Assembly: GCA_021202635.1 (NCBI GenBank)
Contig: JAJQCQ010000085.1
Location: 2,168-66,167, forward strand
Direction of reading: 5' to 3'
Length of the DNA stretch: 64,000 nt
From: Lachnospiraceae bacterium
GTDB lineage: Bacteria; Bacillota; Clostridia; Lachnospirales; Lachnospiraceae
Shown: one piece after another, positions 51,782 to 60,473 of the stretch
Position numbering within the stretch: the stretch's first letter is position 1
Layout of the letters: each line of letters begins with the position of its first letter
Made by a program: the position numbers and the translations under genes
The notes under the pieces: model-generated
Databases searched by the model: none
The model's input: the letters and a program-made list of their open reading frames with translations, nothing else
What the model was told of the DNA's origin: nothing

Positions 51782-54466
51782 CTATTGATTACTCCACCGG
51801 TTTTTCAGCTTACTCTGCAGCCGATACAGCGTATTCATCGCGTCCATCGGTGTCATATTCGGTACGTCGAGCTCCTGCAGTTCTTTGAGCACATCTGCAT
51901 CGCTGACGGTGTCGAAGATTGTCATCTGGTTGAGCTCGACCGGATCCGGTTTTTTCGTGCGCGTCTTTTTGTTTTTAGGCGTCTGACTTGCGCCCTCCTG
52001 CACATGGACGGTGATGTCCGCGTTCGAAAGCTCTTCCGCGAGCTCCTTTGCGCGGTCTGTGACACTGACCGGCACTCCGGCCAGGCGCGCGACCTGAATG
52101 CCGTAGCTTTTGTCCGCGCCGCCGGGGATGATTTTTCGAAGAAAGACAATATCGTCGCCCTGCTCTTTCACTGCAATGCAGTAATTGTTCACTCCCGGAA
52201 GCTTTCCTTCCAGCTCCGTCAGCTCGTGATAGTGTGTCGCGAACAGCGTCTTAGCGCCAAGCAGTTTTGGATTGCTGATGTGCTCGATCACCGCCCAGGC
52301 GATGCTAAGGCCGTCAAAGGTACTGGTGCCGCGCCCGATCTCATCCAGGATCAGCAGACTGTTCTTTGTCGCGTTGCGCAGGATATTCGCCACCTCGGTC
52401 ATCTCGACCATAAAGGTACTCTGTCCGCTCGCCAGATCGTCGGAGGCTCCGACGCGGGTAAAGATGCGGTCGACCAGCCCGATTTTGGCGCTGTCCGCCG
52501 GCACAAAGCTGCCAATCTGCGCAAGAAGGACAATCAGTGCGCTCTGCCGCATATAGGTTGACTTTCCAGCCATATTGGGACCGGTAATGATGGAAACCAG
52601 ATTTTTCCCATTGTCCAGATGGGTATCATTGGCGATAAACATATCGTTGGGAATCATCTTTTCTACGACCGGATGGCGGCCGTTTTTGATCTCAATCGTA
52701 CCGCGCTCATTGATCTGCGGCTTTACATAATTGTTGCGCTCCGCAACCAGAGCAAGAGAAGCAAACACATCCAGCCCGGCAATGGCCTTCGCGGTCTCCT
52801 GAATACGCACAATCTGATCGGCCACCTGGCTGCGCACCTCAACATAGAGCGCATATTCCAGGGAAACCAGCCGGTCCTCCGCGCCGAGAATCGTATCCTC
52901 CAGCTCCTTCAGCTCCGGCGTTATGTAACGCTCCGCGTTCGTCAGTGTCTGCTTGCGCATAAAATAATCCGGCACCATATCCTTATAGGAATTGGTCACT
53001 TCCAGATAATAACCAAATACCTTGTTGTATTTTACCTTGAGGTTTTTGATTCCGGTCTTTTCCCGCTCTTCGGCCTCCAGCTTTGCCAGCCAGCTTTTCC
53101 CGTCATTCTTGGCACTGCGCAGCCGGTCTACCTCTTCATTGTAGCCGTCCTTGATGATGCCGCCCTCGCGGATGATGATCGGCGGTTCGTCAAGGATGGC
53201 CCGCTCAATTAGGTCATGAACGTCATTCAGCTCATCAATCTGTTCTTCCAGCTCATGAAGAAGAGGGGCTTCCAGGCTCTTCATGATATATTTGATATGC
53301 GGCAGCATTGCGAGAGAGGTCTTAAAAGCGATCATATCCCGCGGGTTGGCCGTCTGATAGCTGATGCGGCTGATCAGACGCTCCAGATCATAGATCGGGT
53401 TCAGATATTCGCGCAATTCCTCTCTGGTAATCGCATTGTTCTTCAGCTCTTCTACCGCGTCCAGTCTGGCTGTGATTTCCTCTTTTTCAATCAGCGGCTG
53501 CTCCACATATTTGCGCAGCAGACGCGCGCCCATTGCTGTCCGTGTTTTGTCGAGCACCCACAAGAGCGAACCGCGCTTTTTCTTCTCCCGCAGCGTCTCG
53601 CACAGCTCCAGATTCCGTCGGGTCGAGCTGTCAAGTACCATATATTTTCCAATCGAATACGGTACCAGACGTGTCAGGTTTGCGATGGACGTCTTCTGCG
53701 TCTCCATCAGATATTTTAAAAGCGAACCGGCCGCGATTATGCCGCAGCTGTAGTCCGCAATACCAAGTCCCTCCAGTGCGGAGACATGAAAATGCTCCTT
53801 CAGTACCCTGCTGCAGAGTTCATCGTCAAAATACCAGGCATCCAGGGAAAAAATCGTGATGCCAAGCCGCTCCCGCATATCCTCCAGGTCAATGCCGCTG
53901 ACATAAAAAGCCTGGTTGCAGATGAGCTCTTTGGGAGAAAATTTGATGATCTCATCGAACAGCTTCCGCTCACTGTCCAGTTCAGTCATCAGATATTCTC
54001 CGGTGGTAATGTCGGCGATCGAGACGCCGTAGCGATCCGCCATATAAAAGACACACATCAGGTAGTTGTTCCGTGTCTCATCCAGTGCCTGCGAATCCAG
54101 GTTGGTACCAGGTGTGACAATACGGATGACTTCCCGTTTTACCAGGCCCTTTGCCAGCTTTGGGTCCTCCATCTGCTCTCCGATTGCCACCTTGTATCCT
54201 CTGGAGACCAGCTTATTCAGGTAGCCGTCCACTGCATGATAGGGCACTCCGCACATGGGCGCGCGCTCTTTCATCCCGCAATCCTTCCCGGTCAGAGTCA
54301 GCTCCAGTTCCTTCGACGCAATCTGAGCGTCGTCAAAGAACATTTCATAAAAATCACCGAGCCGGTAAAAAAGGATGCAGTCCAGATACTGCAATTTCGT
54401 CTGCAAATACTGCTGCATCATCGGTGTCAGCTGCGGCAAAAGTTCCCGGATTTTCTCTTCTGTCAT
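51782..54466 (-). CDS. mutS: DNA mismatch repair protein MutS
   Basis: 894 residues from ATG 54466 (GGGGGAG 8 nt upstream), overlapping the miaB stop (ATGA). Mismatch-reading motif GDFYEMF near residue 30, connector and lever domains, Walker A GPNMAGKSTYMRQ, Walker B LLILDEIGRGTSTFDG, and a C-terminal beta-binding/tetramer tail. Initiates mismatch repair and recruits MutL, which is truncated here. 17 nt before mutL. Confidence 0.97.
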   Translation of the reverse strand: MTEEKIRELLPQLTPMMQQYLQTKLQYLDCILFYRLGDFYEMFFDDAQIASKELELTLTGKDCGMKERAPMCGVPYHAVDGYLNKLVSRGYKVAIGEQMEDPKLAKGLVKREVIRIVTPGTNLDSQALDETRNNYLMCVFYMADRYGVSIADITTGEYLMTELDSERKLFDEIIKFSPKELICNQAFYVSGIDLEDMRERLGITIFSLDAWYFDDELCSRVLKEHFHVSALEGLGIADYSCGIIAAGSLLKYLMETQKTSIANLTRLVPYSIGKYMVLDSSTRRNLELCETLREKKKRGSLLWVLDKTRTAMGARLLRKYVEQPLIEKEEITARLDAVEELKNNAITREELREYLNPIYDLERLISRISYQTANPRDMIAFKTSLAMLPHIKYIMKSLEAPLLHELEEQIDELNDVHDLIERAILDEPPIIIREGGIIKDGYNEEVDRLRSAKNDGKSWLAKLEAEEREKTGIKNLKVKYNKVFGYYLEVTNSYKDMVPDYFMRKQTLTNAERYITPELKELEDTILGAEDRLVSLEYALYVEVRSQVADQIVRIQETAKAIAGLDVFASLALVAERNNYVKPQINERGTIEIKNGRHPVVEKMIPNDMFIANDTHLDNGKNLVSIITGPNMAGKSTYMRQSALIVLLAQIGSFVPADSAKIGLVDRIFTRVGASDDLASGQSTFMVEMTEVANILRNATKNSLLILDEIGRGTSTFDGLSIAWAVIEHISNPKLLGAKTLFATHYHELTELEGKLPGVNNYCIAVKEQGDDIVFLRKIIPGGADKSYGIQVARLAGVPVSVTDRAKELAEELSNADITVHVQEGASQTPKNKKTRTKKPDPVELNQMTIFDTVSDADVLKELQELDVPNMTPMDAMNTLYRLQSKLKNRWSNQ

Positions 54467-56034
54467 GAAGTGATCTCCCCCATATAATAAAATCCCTTGC
54501 ATTCGGTCAGATGTACGTTGACAATCCTGCCGATCAGCTCCTCCGTTCCCGGAAAATGTACAAGCAGATTGTTCGAGAGACGACCGGTAACCAGTGTGTC
54601 GTCATGGTCATTCACGGACTCCACCAATACCGGAAGGGTCTGTCCCTCTACCCGCATGGCCATTTCCTGTGAGATGCTCTGAACAAGAGCCAGGAGACGG
54701 TTAAAGCGATCTTTCACCACATCCTCTGGCACCTGGTTTTCCATCACAGCGGCGGGAGTACCGGTTCGTTTGGAGTAAATAAAGGTAAACGCGCTGTCGA
54801 AACGCACCTGACGCACGACGTCAAGGGTTTCCTGAAAATCCTCCTCCGTCTCTCCCGGAAATCCGACAATGATATCCGTTGTAATGGAGAGATCCGGAAT
54901 CTCCCGGCGCAGCTTCGCGGCCAGCTCCAGGTACTGTTCCTTCGTATAACGGCGGTTCATTTTTTTCAGAATCCTGCTGCTGCCGGACTGCAGCGGCAGG
55001 TGAAGATGGTTACAGATCTTCTCTGAGTGCTTCATTACCGCAATCAGTTCGTCCGATAAATCCTTCGGATGGGAGGTCATGAAGCGGATGCGCTCAATCC
55101 CCGGCACCTGTTCCACCATCCGCAGAAGCTCCGCAAAGGAAACCGGCTCTTCGATGTCAGTCATTGCAGCGTTTCGGGTGTGGTCGTCTATGGAAAATTT
55201 TTTCTTCAGGTTCTTTCCGTAGGAATTGACATTCTGCCCGAGCAGCATGATCTCTTTTACGCCATCCTTTGCCAGCTGTTCCACCTCACAGAGAATATCC
55301 TCCGGCCGGCGGCTGCGTTCCCGTCCGCGCACATAGGGCACAATACAATAGGTACAGAAATTATTACAGCCGTACATAATATTTACGCCGCATTTGAACG
55401 AATAGGTGCGGTCTGCGGGAAGCGCTTCGACAATCTGATCTGTATCCTTCCAGATGTCGATCACCATGTCTGTTTTCGCGGGCGACTGCTGCGTCTGCTC
55501 TGCATGAAGCTGCCGTTCCAGAACTTCATATAGCAGCTCCGCGAATTTATAGATATTGTGTGTGCCGAAGATGAGATTGACAAAGCGGTAGCTCTTACGC
55601 AGCTTCTCAACCACCTCCGGCTCCTGCATCATGCAGCCGCAAAGGCCAATGATCATATGCGGGTTTTTCTTTTTCAGATTTGAGAGCAACCCTAAGTGTC
55701 CGTACACCTTCAGGTTCGCGTTTTCGCGAACCGTGCAGGTATTATAGAGAACCAGGTCGGCTTCCTCGTTCTCCGTCTGCCGATAACCGATTTCCTCGAG
55801 GATACCGCGCAGTTTTTCGGAATCCTTGGCATTCATCTGGCAACCGAAGGTAGTGACATTCGCGTTCAGATGCCGCCCATATTCCAGTTCTTTCTCTTTT
55901 ATGATTTCTCTGGATTTCGCCATATAATAATACTGGCGCTGCGGTTCTTCCGCCGGTGCTTCCATTGTTGTGTCTATCGCATCCAAAATACCACAGTATC
56001 TGGTTTCTGGCTGAATGGTTTTATAATTATCCAT
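54463..56034 (-). CDS. miaB: tRNA-2-methylthio-N6-dimethylallyladenosine synthase
   Basis: 523 residues, with an N-terminal extension of ~60 residues relative to short MiaB forms. UPF0004 domain (TTFGCQMNAKDSEKL, NTCTVRENA, CGCMMQE), radical SAM motif YGCNNFCTYCIVPYVRGRERSR, TRAM domain at the C-terminus. Methylthiolates i6A37 made by MiaA. First gene of the miaB-mutS-mutL-miaA-ynbB run; promoter at 56148-56176. Confidence 0.97.
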   Translation of the reverse strand: MDNYKTIQPETRYCGILDAIDTTMEAPAEEPQRQYYYMAKSREIIKEKELEYGRHLNANVTTFGCQMNAKDSEKLRGILEEIGYRQTENEEADLVLYNTCTVRENANLKVYGHLGLLSNLKKKNPHMIIGLCGCMMQEPEVVEKLRKSYRFVNLIFGTHNIYKFAELLYEVLERQLHAEQTQQSPAKTDMVIDIWKDTDQIVEALPADRTYSFKCGVNIMYGCNNFCTYCIVPYVRGRERSRRPEDILCEVEQLAKDGVKEIMLLGQNVNSYGKNLKKKFSIDDHTRNAAMTDIEEPVSFAELLRMVEQVPGIERIRFMTSHPKDLSDELIAVMKHSEKICNHLHLPLQSGSSRILKKMNRRYTKEQYLELAAKLRREIPDLSITTDIIVGFPGETEEDFQETLDVVRQVRFDSAFTFIYSKRTGTPAAVMENQVPEDVVKDRFNRLLALVQSISQEMAMRVEGQTLPVLVESVNDHDDTLVTGRLSNNLLVHFPGTEELIGRIVNVHLTECKGFYYMGEITS

Positions 56035-56147
56035 CGTTACGCTCCGAGTATTTTTTTATAAATTTCCCTATTTCGAACAGAATCCGCAAATCTATGCTTC
56101 GCTTCTGCTGAATGTTTCCTGAATTTTTTTCCTGTGAACCGTCTGAA

Positions 56148-56176
56148 ATTATAGCATACTCTTTCCTCATCGACAA
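56148..56176 (-). promoter_or_regulatory. Promoter of the miaB-mutS-mutL-miaA operon
   Basis: Leftward: TTGTCG (56176-56171), 17 nt, TATAAT (56153-56148); transcription would start about 100 nt before the miaB ATG. Confidence 0.65.
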
Positions 56177-56415
56177 GCTTACTATGCAAAGCTCTGCTCC
56201 GTGCGCTCGATGATCTCGTCCTGCAGCGCTCCGGGTAAGTCAGAATCTGCGGACGAAATGATTGTGTCTCCGGATTGTGACACCAGAGGCAGGAAAGCGG
56301 ACATGCGATTTAAATGAGCTTATTCCAGGAGCTGTGAGCGTACGGAACAGCTGTGGAGAATGAATCTGACAGAAAGATATCACAATTTCAAGTCTGTATC
56401 AAGAGATTCTTTTTC
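56177..56415. other. Intergenic region between LacI gene and miaB promoter
   Basis: About 240 nt. A 40-codon frame on the minus strand (56182-56304) has coding-like residues (LPGALQDEIIERTEQSFA) but no ribosome site and no recognisable family; it may be a remnant. Nothing else seen. Confidence 0.3.
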
Positions 56416-57435
56416 TCAGCAGCTCTCACGTATGACCAGACGGCTTGAAAATTCCACACGCACTTTTTCTGCGTGCCCCTTTTTTATTCGGTCAAGCAGC
56501 ACTTTCACAGCCGTTTTTCCCATATCCTCATGAGGAATGTGGACCGTTGTCAGAGAGGGAGTGACTTCGGAAGCGGCTTTGATATCATCAATGGAAATAA
56601 TTGCCGGCATTTTTGCAGCTTTATTCTGTGATGGATCAGAAACCTGCCATTCGTTCCACCCCTTAAGTGCGCCAATGGCGGTTGCATCGTTGGCGCAGAA
56701 AACAGCATCCACAGCATGTAGTTCCCGATTGTTCTCTAACAGCTTTTTCATTGCAGCGCATCCGCTTTTTGCAGTCTGATCCGTCGGAATAATACGGGAA
56801 TAGTCCATTGGAAGACCATGCCGGATCATCGTATCGCAATACCCCACATAGCGATCTTCATAAGAGCAGTCGCCGATGTAGGCGATACGCCAATATCCTT
56901 TGCTGATCAGATGCTCCATTGCGCACACCGCCGCAGAGCGTCCGTCACAGATGATCTCGTCCAGTTCAAAGTGCGTCGGATTCCGACTGACAGAGACAAG
57001 ATTTTTGCTGTGTTTCTTCATAAGAGCGAGCGTTTGTGAGGAAGCGCGTCCCAGGATAATGTAGCCGTCTGCTTTTTCCTTAAAAAGCGCCTCCTTATTT
57101 GCTTCAGAAAAGCAGGCTGCACGGATCGTACAGCCGTTGGCAAATGCTTCCTGTTCTACACTGCGAAATAATTCGCGAAAAAAAGGATCGTCATCCAGTG
57201 AATGAAAGCGCTCCAGAATAACAGCCAGTTTTCTGGCCGGAGTCGAAGTCTGCCTTGTCTGGCCGAGCTTCAGATTACGCGCACTTTCGTTTGGCACATA
57301 GCTGATTTCTTCGGCCGCTGCCCAGATCTTATTCTTAATTTCTTCTGAGGCACAGTTATAATCCCGATTATTTAACACTCTTGATACGGTAGAAATTGAC
57401 ACCCCGGTCATTTCAGAGATTTTTTTTAATGACAT
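56416..57435 (-). CDS. LacI-family transcriptional repressor
   Basis: 339 residues. HTH at the extreme N-terminus: SLKKISEMTGVSISTVSRVLNNRDY, hinge YVPNESARNLKLG, then a periplasmic-binding-like effector domain (YIILGRASSQTLALMKK, DAVFCANDATAIGALKGWNEW, TTVHIPHEDMGKTAVKVLLDRI). Divergent from the ssu/tau-type importer; AAACGTTT-centred operators lie at 57458-57465 and 57576-57589, so it very likely controls itself and the importer. LacI control of a sulfonate/nitrate-type importer is unusual. Confidence 0.9.
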   Translation of the reverse strand: MSLKKISEMTGVSISTVSRVLNNRDYNCASEEIKNKIWAAAEEISYVPNESARNLKLGQTRQTSTPARKLAVILERFHSLDDDPFFRELFRSVEQEAFANGCTIRAACFSEANKEALFKEKADGYIILGRASSQTLALMKKHSKNLVSVSRNPTHFELDEIICDGRSAAVCAMEHLISKGYWRIAYIGDCSYEDRYVGYCDTMIRHGLPMDYSRIIPTDQTAKSGCAAMKKLLENNRELHAVDAVFCANDATAIGALKGWNEWQVSDPSQNKAAKMPAIISIDDIKAASEVTPSLTTVHIPHEDMGKTAVKVLLDRIKKGHAEKVRVEFSSRLVIRESC

Positions 57436-57450
57436 TCTGTCCCCTCCCGC

Positions 57451-57589
57451 TCTGTGAAAACGTTTGTGTAATTACAGCTTTAAAAATCCGGACAAACCGT
57501 GTATGATACAGCTATTATAAAAAACAAACCAAAAAATAACAAGCAGAAAGGTGATATTCACATGAAAAATTTTGCTGCAAACGTTTGCA
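57451..57589. promoter_or_regulatory. Divergent promoter region with two LacI-type operators
   Basis: Operator 1 TGAAAACGTTTGTG around 57455-57468, next to the LacI start. Operator 2 TGCAAACGTTTGCA (57576-57589) is a perfect 14-bp palindrome inside codons 5-10 of the binding-protein gene. A promoter for the importer may be TTTAAA-N17-TATGAT or GGACAA-N17-TATTAT in between. Confidence 0.65.
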
Positions 57590-58656
57590 ATACGACCGGG
57601 GCAGAGCAGCCGCCAACTCGAAAAACACTTCGAATTTGGTGGATTGCGTTCCTTATGCTGATGCTTCTTGGCCTCACTGGCTGTTCGTCTCATAGCTCTG
57701 ATTCTTCTTCTGATGCTTCAGGCGCAAATTCCGAAGCAGTCGAGGTACGGATGGCGTATTTTCCCAATATTACCCACGCGCAGGCGCTTGTGATGAAAAA
57801 TGAAGGGACACTGGAAGAAGCGCTCGGAGATGGATATGACGTATCATGGACGTCTTTTACAGCCGGTTCCTCTGAAGTAGAAGCACTGTTTGCGCAGGAA
57901 ATTGATATCGGCTATATCGGACCTGTGCCGGCGATCAATGGCAATGTCAAGTCAGATGGGGATGTCGTTGTGATTGCAAACGCTGCGGACGCGGGCGCAG
58001 TGCTTGTGGTGAGTGCAGATTCCGGAATCAGCTCTGTGGCAGACCTGGATGGAAAGACGGTCGCGATTCCCCAGACAGGGAATACGCAGCATCTGTGCCT
58101 TCTGAATCTTCTTTCCCAGAATGATCTCTCCCCTGTTTCCGATGGCGGTACAGTGGAAGTGGTAGCCGTAGACAACTCAAACCTGCAGAATATGTTTGAT
58201 CAGGGAAGTATTGATGCCGCTCTCGTACCGGAACCGTGGGGAACGATCCTGACTTCATCGGATAATATCGATCTTTTGCTGGATTATGAGGAGATTTATT
58301 ATTCCGGTAATTATCCGGTGGCTGTCATTGTTGTGCGAAAGGATTTTCTGGAGGAATATCCGGAAGTAGTGGAAACCTTTTTACAGGTACATATTGATAC
58401 GACAGAGGCGATCAATGCGGACCTGGACAGCTCCGTTGACGCGATGATTGAGGAAATTAACGAGGTCACCGGAACTTCCTATGAAAAAGACGTGATTCTG
58501 GGCGCATTCTCCCGCACGACGCTCACGGTAGAATTAAATGAAGATGCGCTCATGGATTTCGCGGCAATTTCTCTTGAGCAGGAATTCATCGACGAAATGC
58601 CAGGCGATTCGCTCGTCGATCTGTCCATACTGGAGAGCCTTCTGAGTGAAGAATAG
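57562..58656 (+). CDS. ABC transporter substrate-binding lipoprotein (SsuA/TauA/NrtA-like)
   Basis: 364 residues from ATG 57562 (AAAGGTGAT 8 nt upstream). After an unusually long N-region, a hydrophobic stretch ends at the lipobox LTGC (about residue 40), then a Ser-rich linker. The mature domain is NMT1/SsuA type: RMAYFPNITHAQALVMK, IDIGYIGPVPAINGN, LVPEPWGTIL. Binds sulfonate, nitrate, taurine or a similar small anion or thiamine precursor; not resolvable here. The first ten codons include a LacI operator. Confidence 0.88.
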   Translation: MKNFAANVCNTTGAEQPPTRKTLRIWWIAFLMLMLLGLTGCSSHSSDSSSDASGANSEAVEVRMAYFPNITHAQALVMKNEGTLEEALGDGYDVSWTSFTAGSSEVEALFAQEIDIGYIGPVPAINGNVKSDGDVVVIANAADAGAVLVVSADSGISSVADLDGKTVAIPQTGNTQHLCLLNLLSQNDLSPVSDGGTVEVVAVDNSNLQNMFDQGSIDAALVPEPWGTILTSSDNIDLLLDYEEIYYSGNYPVAVIVVRKDFLEEYPEVVETFLQVHIDTTEAINADLDSSVDAMIEEINEVTGTSYEKDVILGAFSRTTLTVELNEDALMDFAAISLEQEFIDEMPGDSLVDLSILESLLSEE

Positions 58657-58703
58657 TCCACGATTGGCTGCACACAGAAAACAGGAAGAAGAGGAACCAA
58701 AAA

Positions 58704-59474
58704 ATGTCATTAGAATTAAAACATATCTCCCGCTCTTTTGATAATTCCGTAAGGGAAACTCTGAAGGATATCTCTCTGACGGTCGAAGACGGGGAATTTG
58801 TATGTATTGTAGGGCCGTCCGGCTGCGGAAAGTCGACCCTGCTGAATATTGTCGCCGGACTTGATACGCCCTCTTCCGGTGAGCTGCTTATCAATGGAAA
58901 AGCGATTACCGGAGCTGGCGCAGACCGGGTTATGATGTTTCAGGAACACGCGCTCTATCCATGGCTGAATGTGATGGATAATGTAAAATTCGGGATGAAG
59001 CTCGCCGGGGTGGCAAAGGAGGAACAAAACCGCCGCGCAGAGCATTATCTGAAAATGGTGCGTCTCTGGGAATTCCGCAATTATCGGATTCATGAGATTT
59101 CCGGTGGAATGAAACAGAGGACTGCTCTGGCCAGGGCTCTGTGCCTGAACAGCCCGATTCTTTTAATGGACGAGCCTTTTTCCGCGCTGGACAAACAGAC
59201 GGCAAATAAACTGCGTGCGGACCTGGAGCAGATCTGGGAGGAGACCAAAAAAACGATTCTTTTTGTTACGCACAGTGTGGAGGAAGCAGTGTTTCTCGCG
59301 GATCGAATCGTCATTCTTTCGGATAATCCGGGATGCATCAAGGATATCTATACCGTCGACCTTCCGCGTCCGCGCCAGATCGACTCCCAGGAATTTTTAA
59401 ATGCCCGCCATAAGATTTTAAGCAGTGTTGAGAAGGAGGTGGAAAAGCTTGCAAAAGAAGAATATGACCAGTAA
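58704..59474 (+). CDS. ABC transporter ATP-binding protein (SsuB/TauB-like)
   Basis: 256 residues. Walker A GPSGCGKST near residue 41, Q-loop MFQEHALYPWLN, signature ISGGMKQRTALARAL (variant of LSGGQ), Walker B ILLMDEPFSALD, switch VTHSVEEAVFLADR. Energises the importer with the binding protein at 57562 and the permease at 59449, overlapping the latter by 26 nt. Confidence 0.92.
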   Translation: MSLELKHISRSFDNSVRETLKDISLTVEDGEFVCIVGPSGCGKSTLLNIVAGLDTPSSGELLINGKAITGAGADRVMMFQEHALYPWLNVMDNVKFGMKLAGVAKEEQNRRAEHYLKMVRLWEFRNYRIHEISGGMKQRTALARALCLNSPILLMDEPFSALDKQTANKLRADLEQIWEETKKTILFVTHSVEEAVFLADRIVILSDNPGCIKDIYTVDLPRPRQIDSQEFLNARHKILSSVEKEVEKLAKEEYDQ

Positions 59475-60255
59475 GAAAACGCCGGGAAAAATTCTCTCCT
59501 GCCTTTGCTTTTATCTTCTGCTCATCCTCCTGTGGCAGGTAATCTATCATGTCGGCACGGATACGCTTGGGTGGTGGAAATCCTACGCGATGCCCTCCCC
59601 TCTTGGAGTCCTTCAGAGCCTTGAAAAGCTGATTGCGAAAGGGACGCTTTCTCAGGCTGTGATCTATAGCCTGAGGAGAGTCCTGATCGGTTTTTTGATT
59701 TCTCTCTTGATCGGTACCGTGCTTGGATTGCTGATCTCTGCGTCAGCATTTTTAAACAGCTGTCTGAAGCCTTTGCTGAATGGATTTCAGTCGCTGCCAA
59801 GCGTCTGCTGGGTGCCGTTTGCAATTCTGTGGTTCGGCCTGAAGGAATCCGCTGTTCTCTTTGTAGTTGTGATCGGTTCTACCTTCAGTGTGGCGCTGGC
59901 AATCGAAAACGCGATTGCCTCCATTCCGCCCATCTACAAGCGGGCGGCGGCAACCATGGGCGCGAGTCCGCTCCAGATGTATAAGGATGTCATTTTCCCG
60001 GCAGCTCTGCCCGGCTTTCTGGCGGGATTGCGCCAATCCTGGTCCTTTGCCTGGAGAGCACTGATGTCCGGTGAGGTGATGTCCTCTTACGTCGGCCTGG
60101 GCTATTCCCTGATGACCGGACGCGATATGGCGGATATCAACCAGGTAACTGCCGTGATGCTGGTCATTATCGTGATAGGCATTCTCATTGATCGATGCGT
60201 ATTCTCTGTATTAGAGCATCGGGTTCTGAAAAGCAGAGGTATGCGTGCTGCGTGA
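59449..60255 (+). CDS. ABC transporter permease (SsuC/TauC-like)
   Basis: 268 residues from a TTG at 59449, chosen because GAAGGAGG lies 9 nt upstream; an ATG at 59464 lacks a ribosome site. Six membrane segments with the coupling loop YKRAAATMGASPLQMYKDVIFPAALPGF. Overlaps the ATPase gene and is followed 17 nt later by a tiny ORF. Confidence 0.92.
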   Translation: MQKKNMTSKKTPGKILSCLCFYLLLILLWQVIYHVGTDTLGWWKSYAMPSPLGVLQSLEKLIAKGTLSQAVIYSLRRVLIGFLISLLIGTVLGLLISASAFLNSCLKPLLNGFQSLPSVCWVPFAILWFGLKESAVLFVVVIGSTFSVALAIENAIASIPPIYKRAAATMGASPLQMYKDVIFPAALPGFLAGLRQSWSFAWRALMSGEVMSSYVGLGYSLMTGRDMADINQVTAVMLVIIVIGILIDRCVFSVLEHRVLKSRGMRAA

Positions 60256-60272
60256 GAAGTGGAGGAAAGATT

Positions 60273-60365
60273 ATGGTTGATACTATAACAAGAGACGAGT
60301 TTAAAACGATTATGGAAATGGTTCGAATGATCATACAGGGATCAGCGGATAAGATGAAGCACTAA
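60273..60365 (+). CDS. 30-residue ORF at the end of the ssu-type operon
   Basis: GGAGG 7 nt before the ATG; begins MVDTITRDEFKTIMEMV and ends ADKMKH, predicted amphipathic helix. 17 nt after the permease stop. The good ribosome site and operon position favour a real small protein; no family recognised. Nothing else in 60366-60420. Confidence 0.5.
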   Translation: MVDTITRDEFKTIMEMVRMIIQGSADKMKH

Positions 60366-60414
60366 AAAAATAAACAGTCTTACGATCTTGAAAGACAATA
60401 AAAAAGAGGAAGAG

Positions 60415-60459
60415 TAAGCAAAAATGGGCAGAAGAGATATCGCGTTTCTTCTGCCCATT
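60415..60459 (-). terminator. Terminator of the acs operon end
   Basis: Perfect 13-bp stem AATGGGCAGAAGA (60423-60435) / TCTTCTGCCCATT (60447-60459); leftward it is followed by TTTTTGC. Lies just after the acsV stop and also faces the ssu-type operon, so it may stop both transcripts. Confidence 0.8.
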
Positions 60460-60473
60460 GCCTATATTTCAGA

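Noticed and set aside
56182-56304. 40-codon frame between the LacI gene and miaB promoter
   Set aside because: No ribosome site or homologue recognised; mentioned only as a possible remnant.
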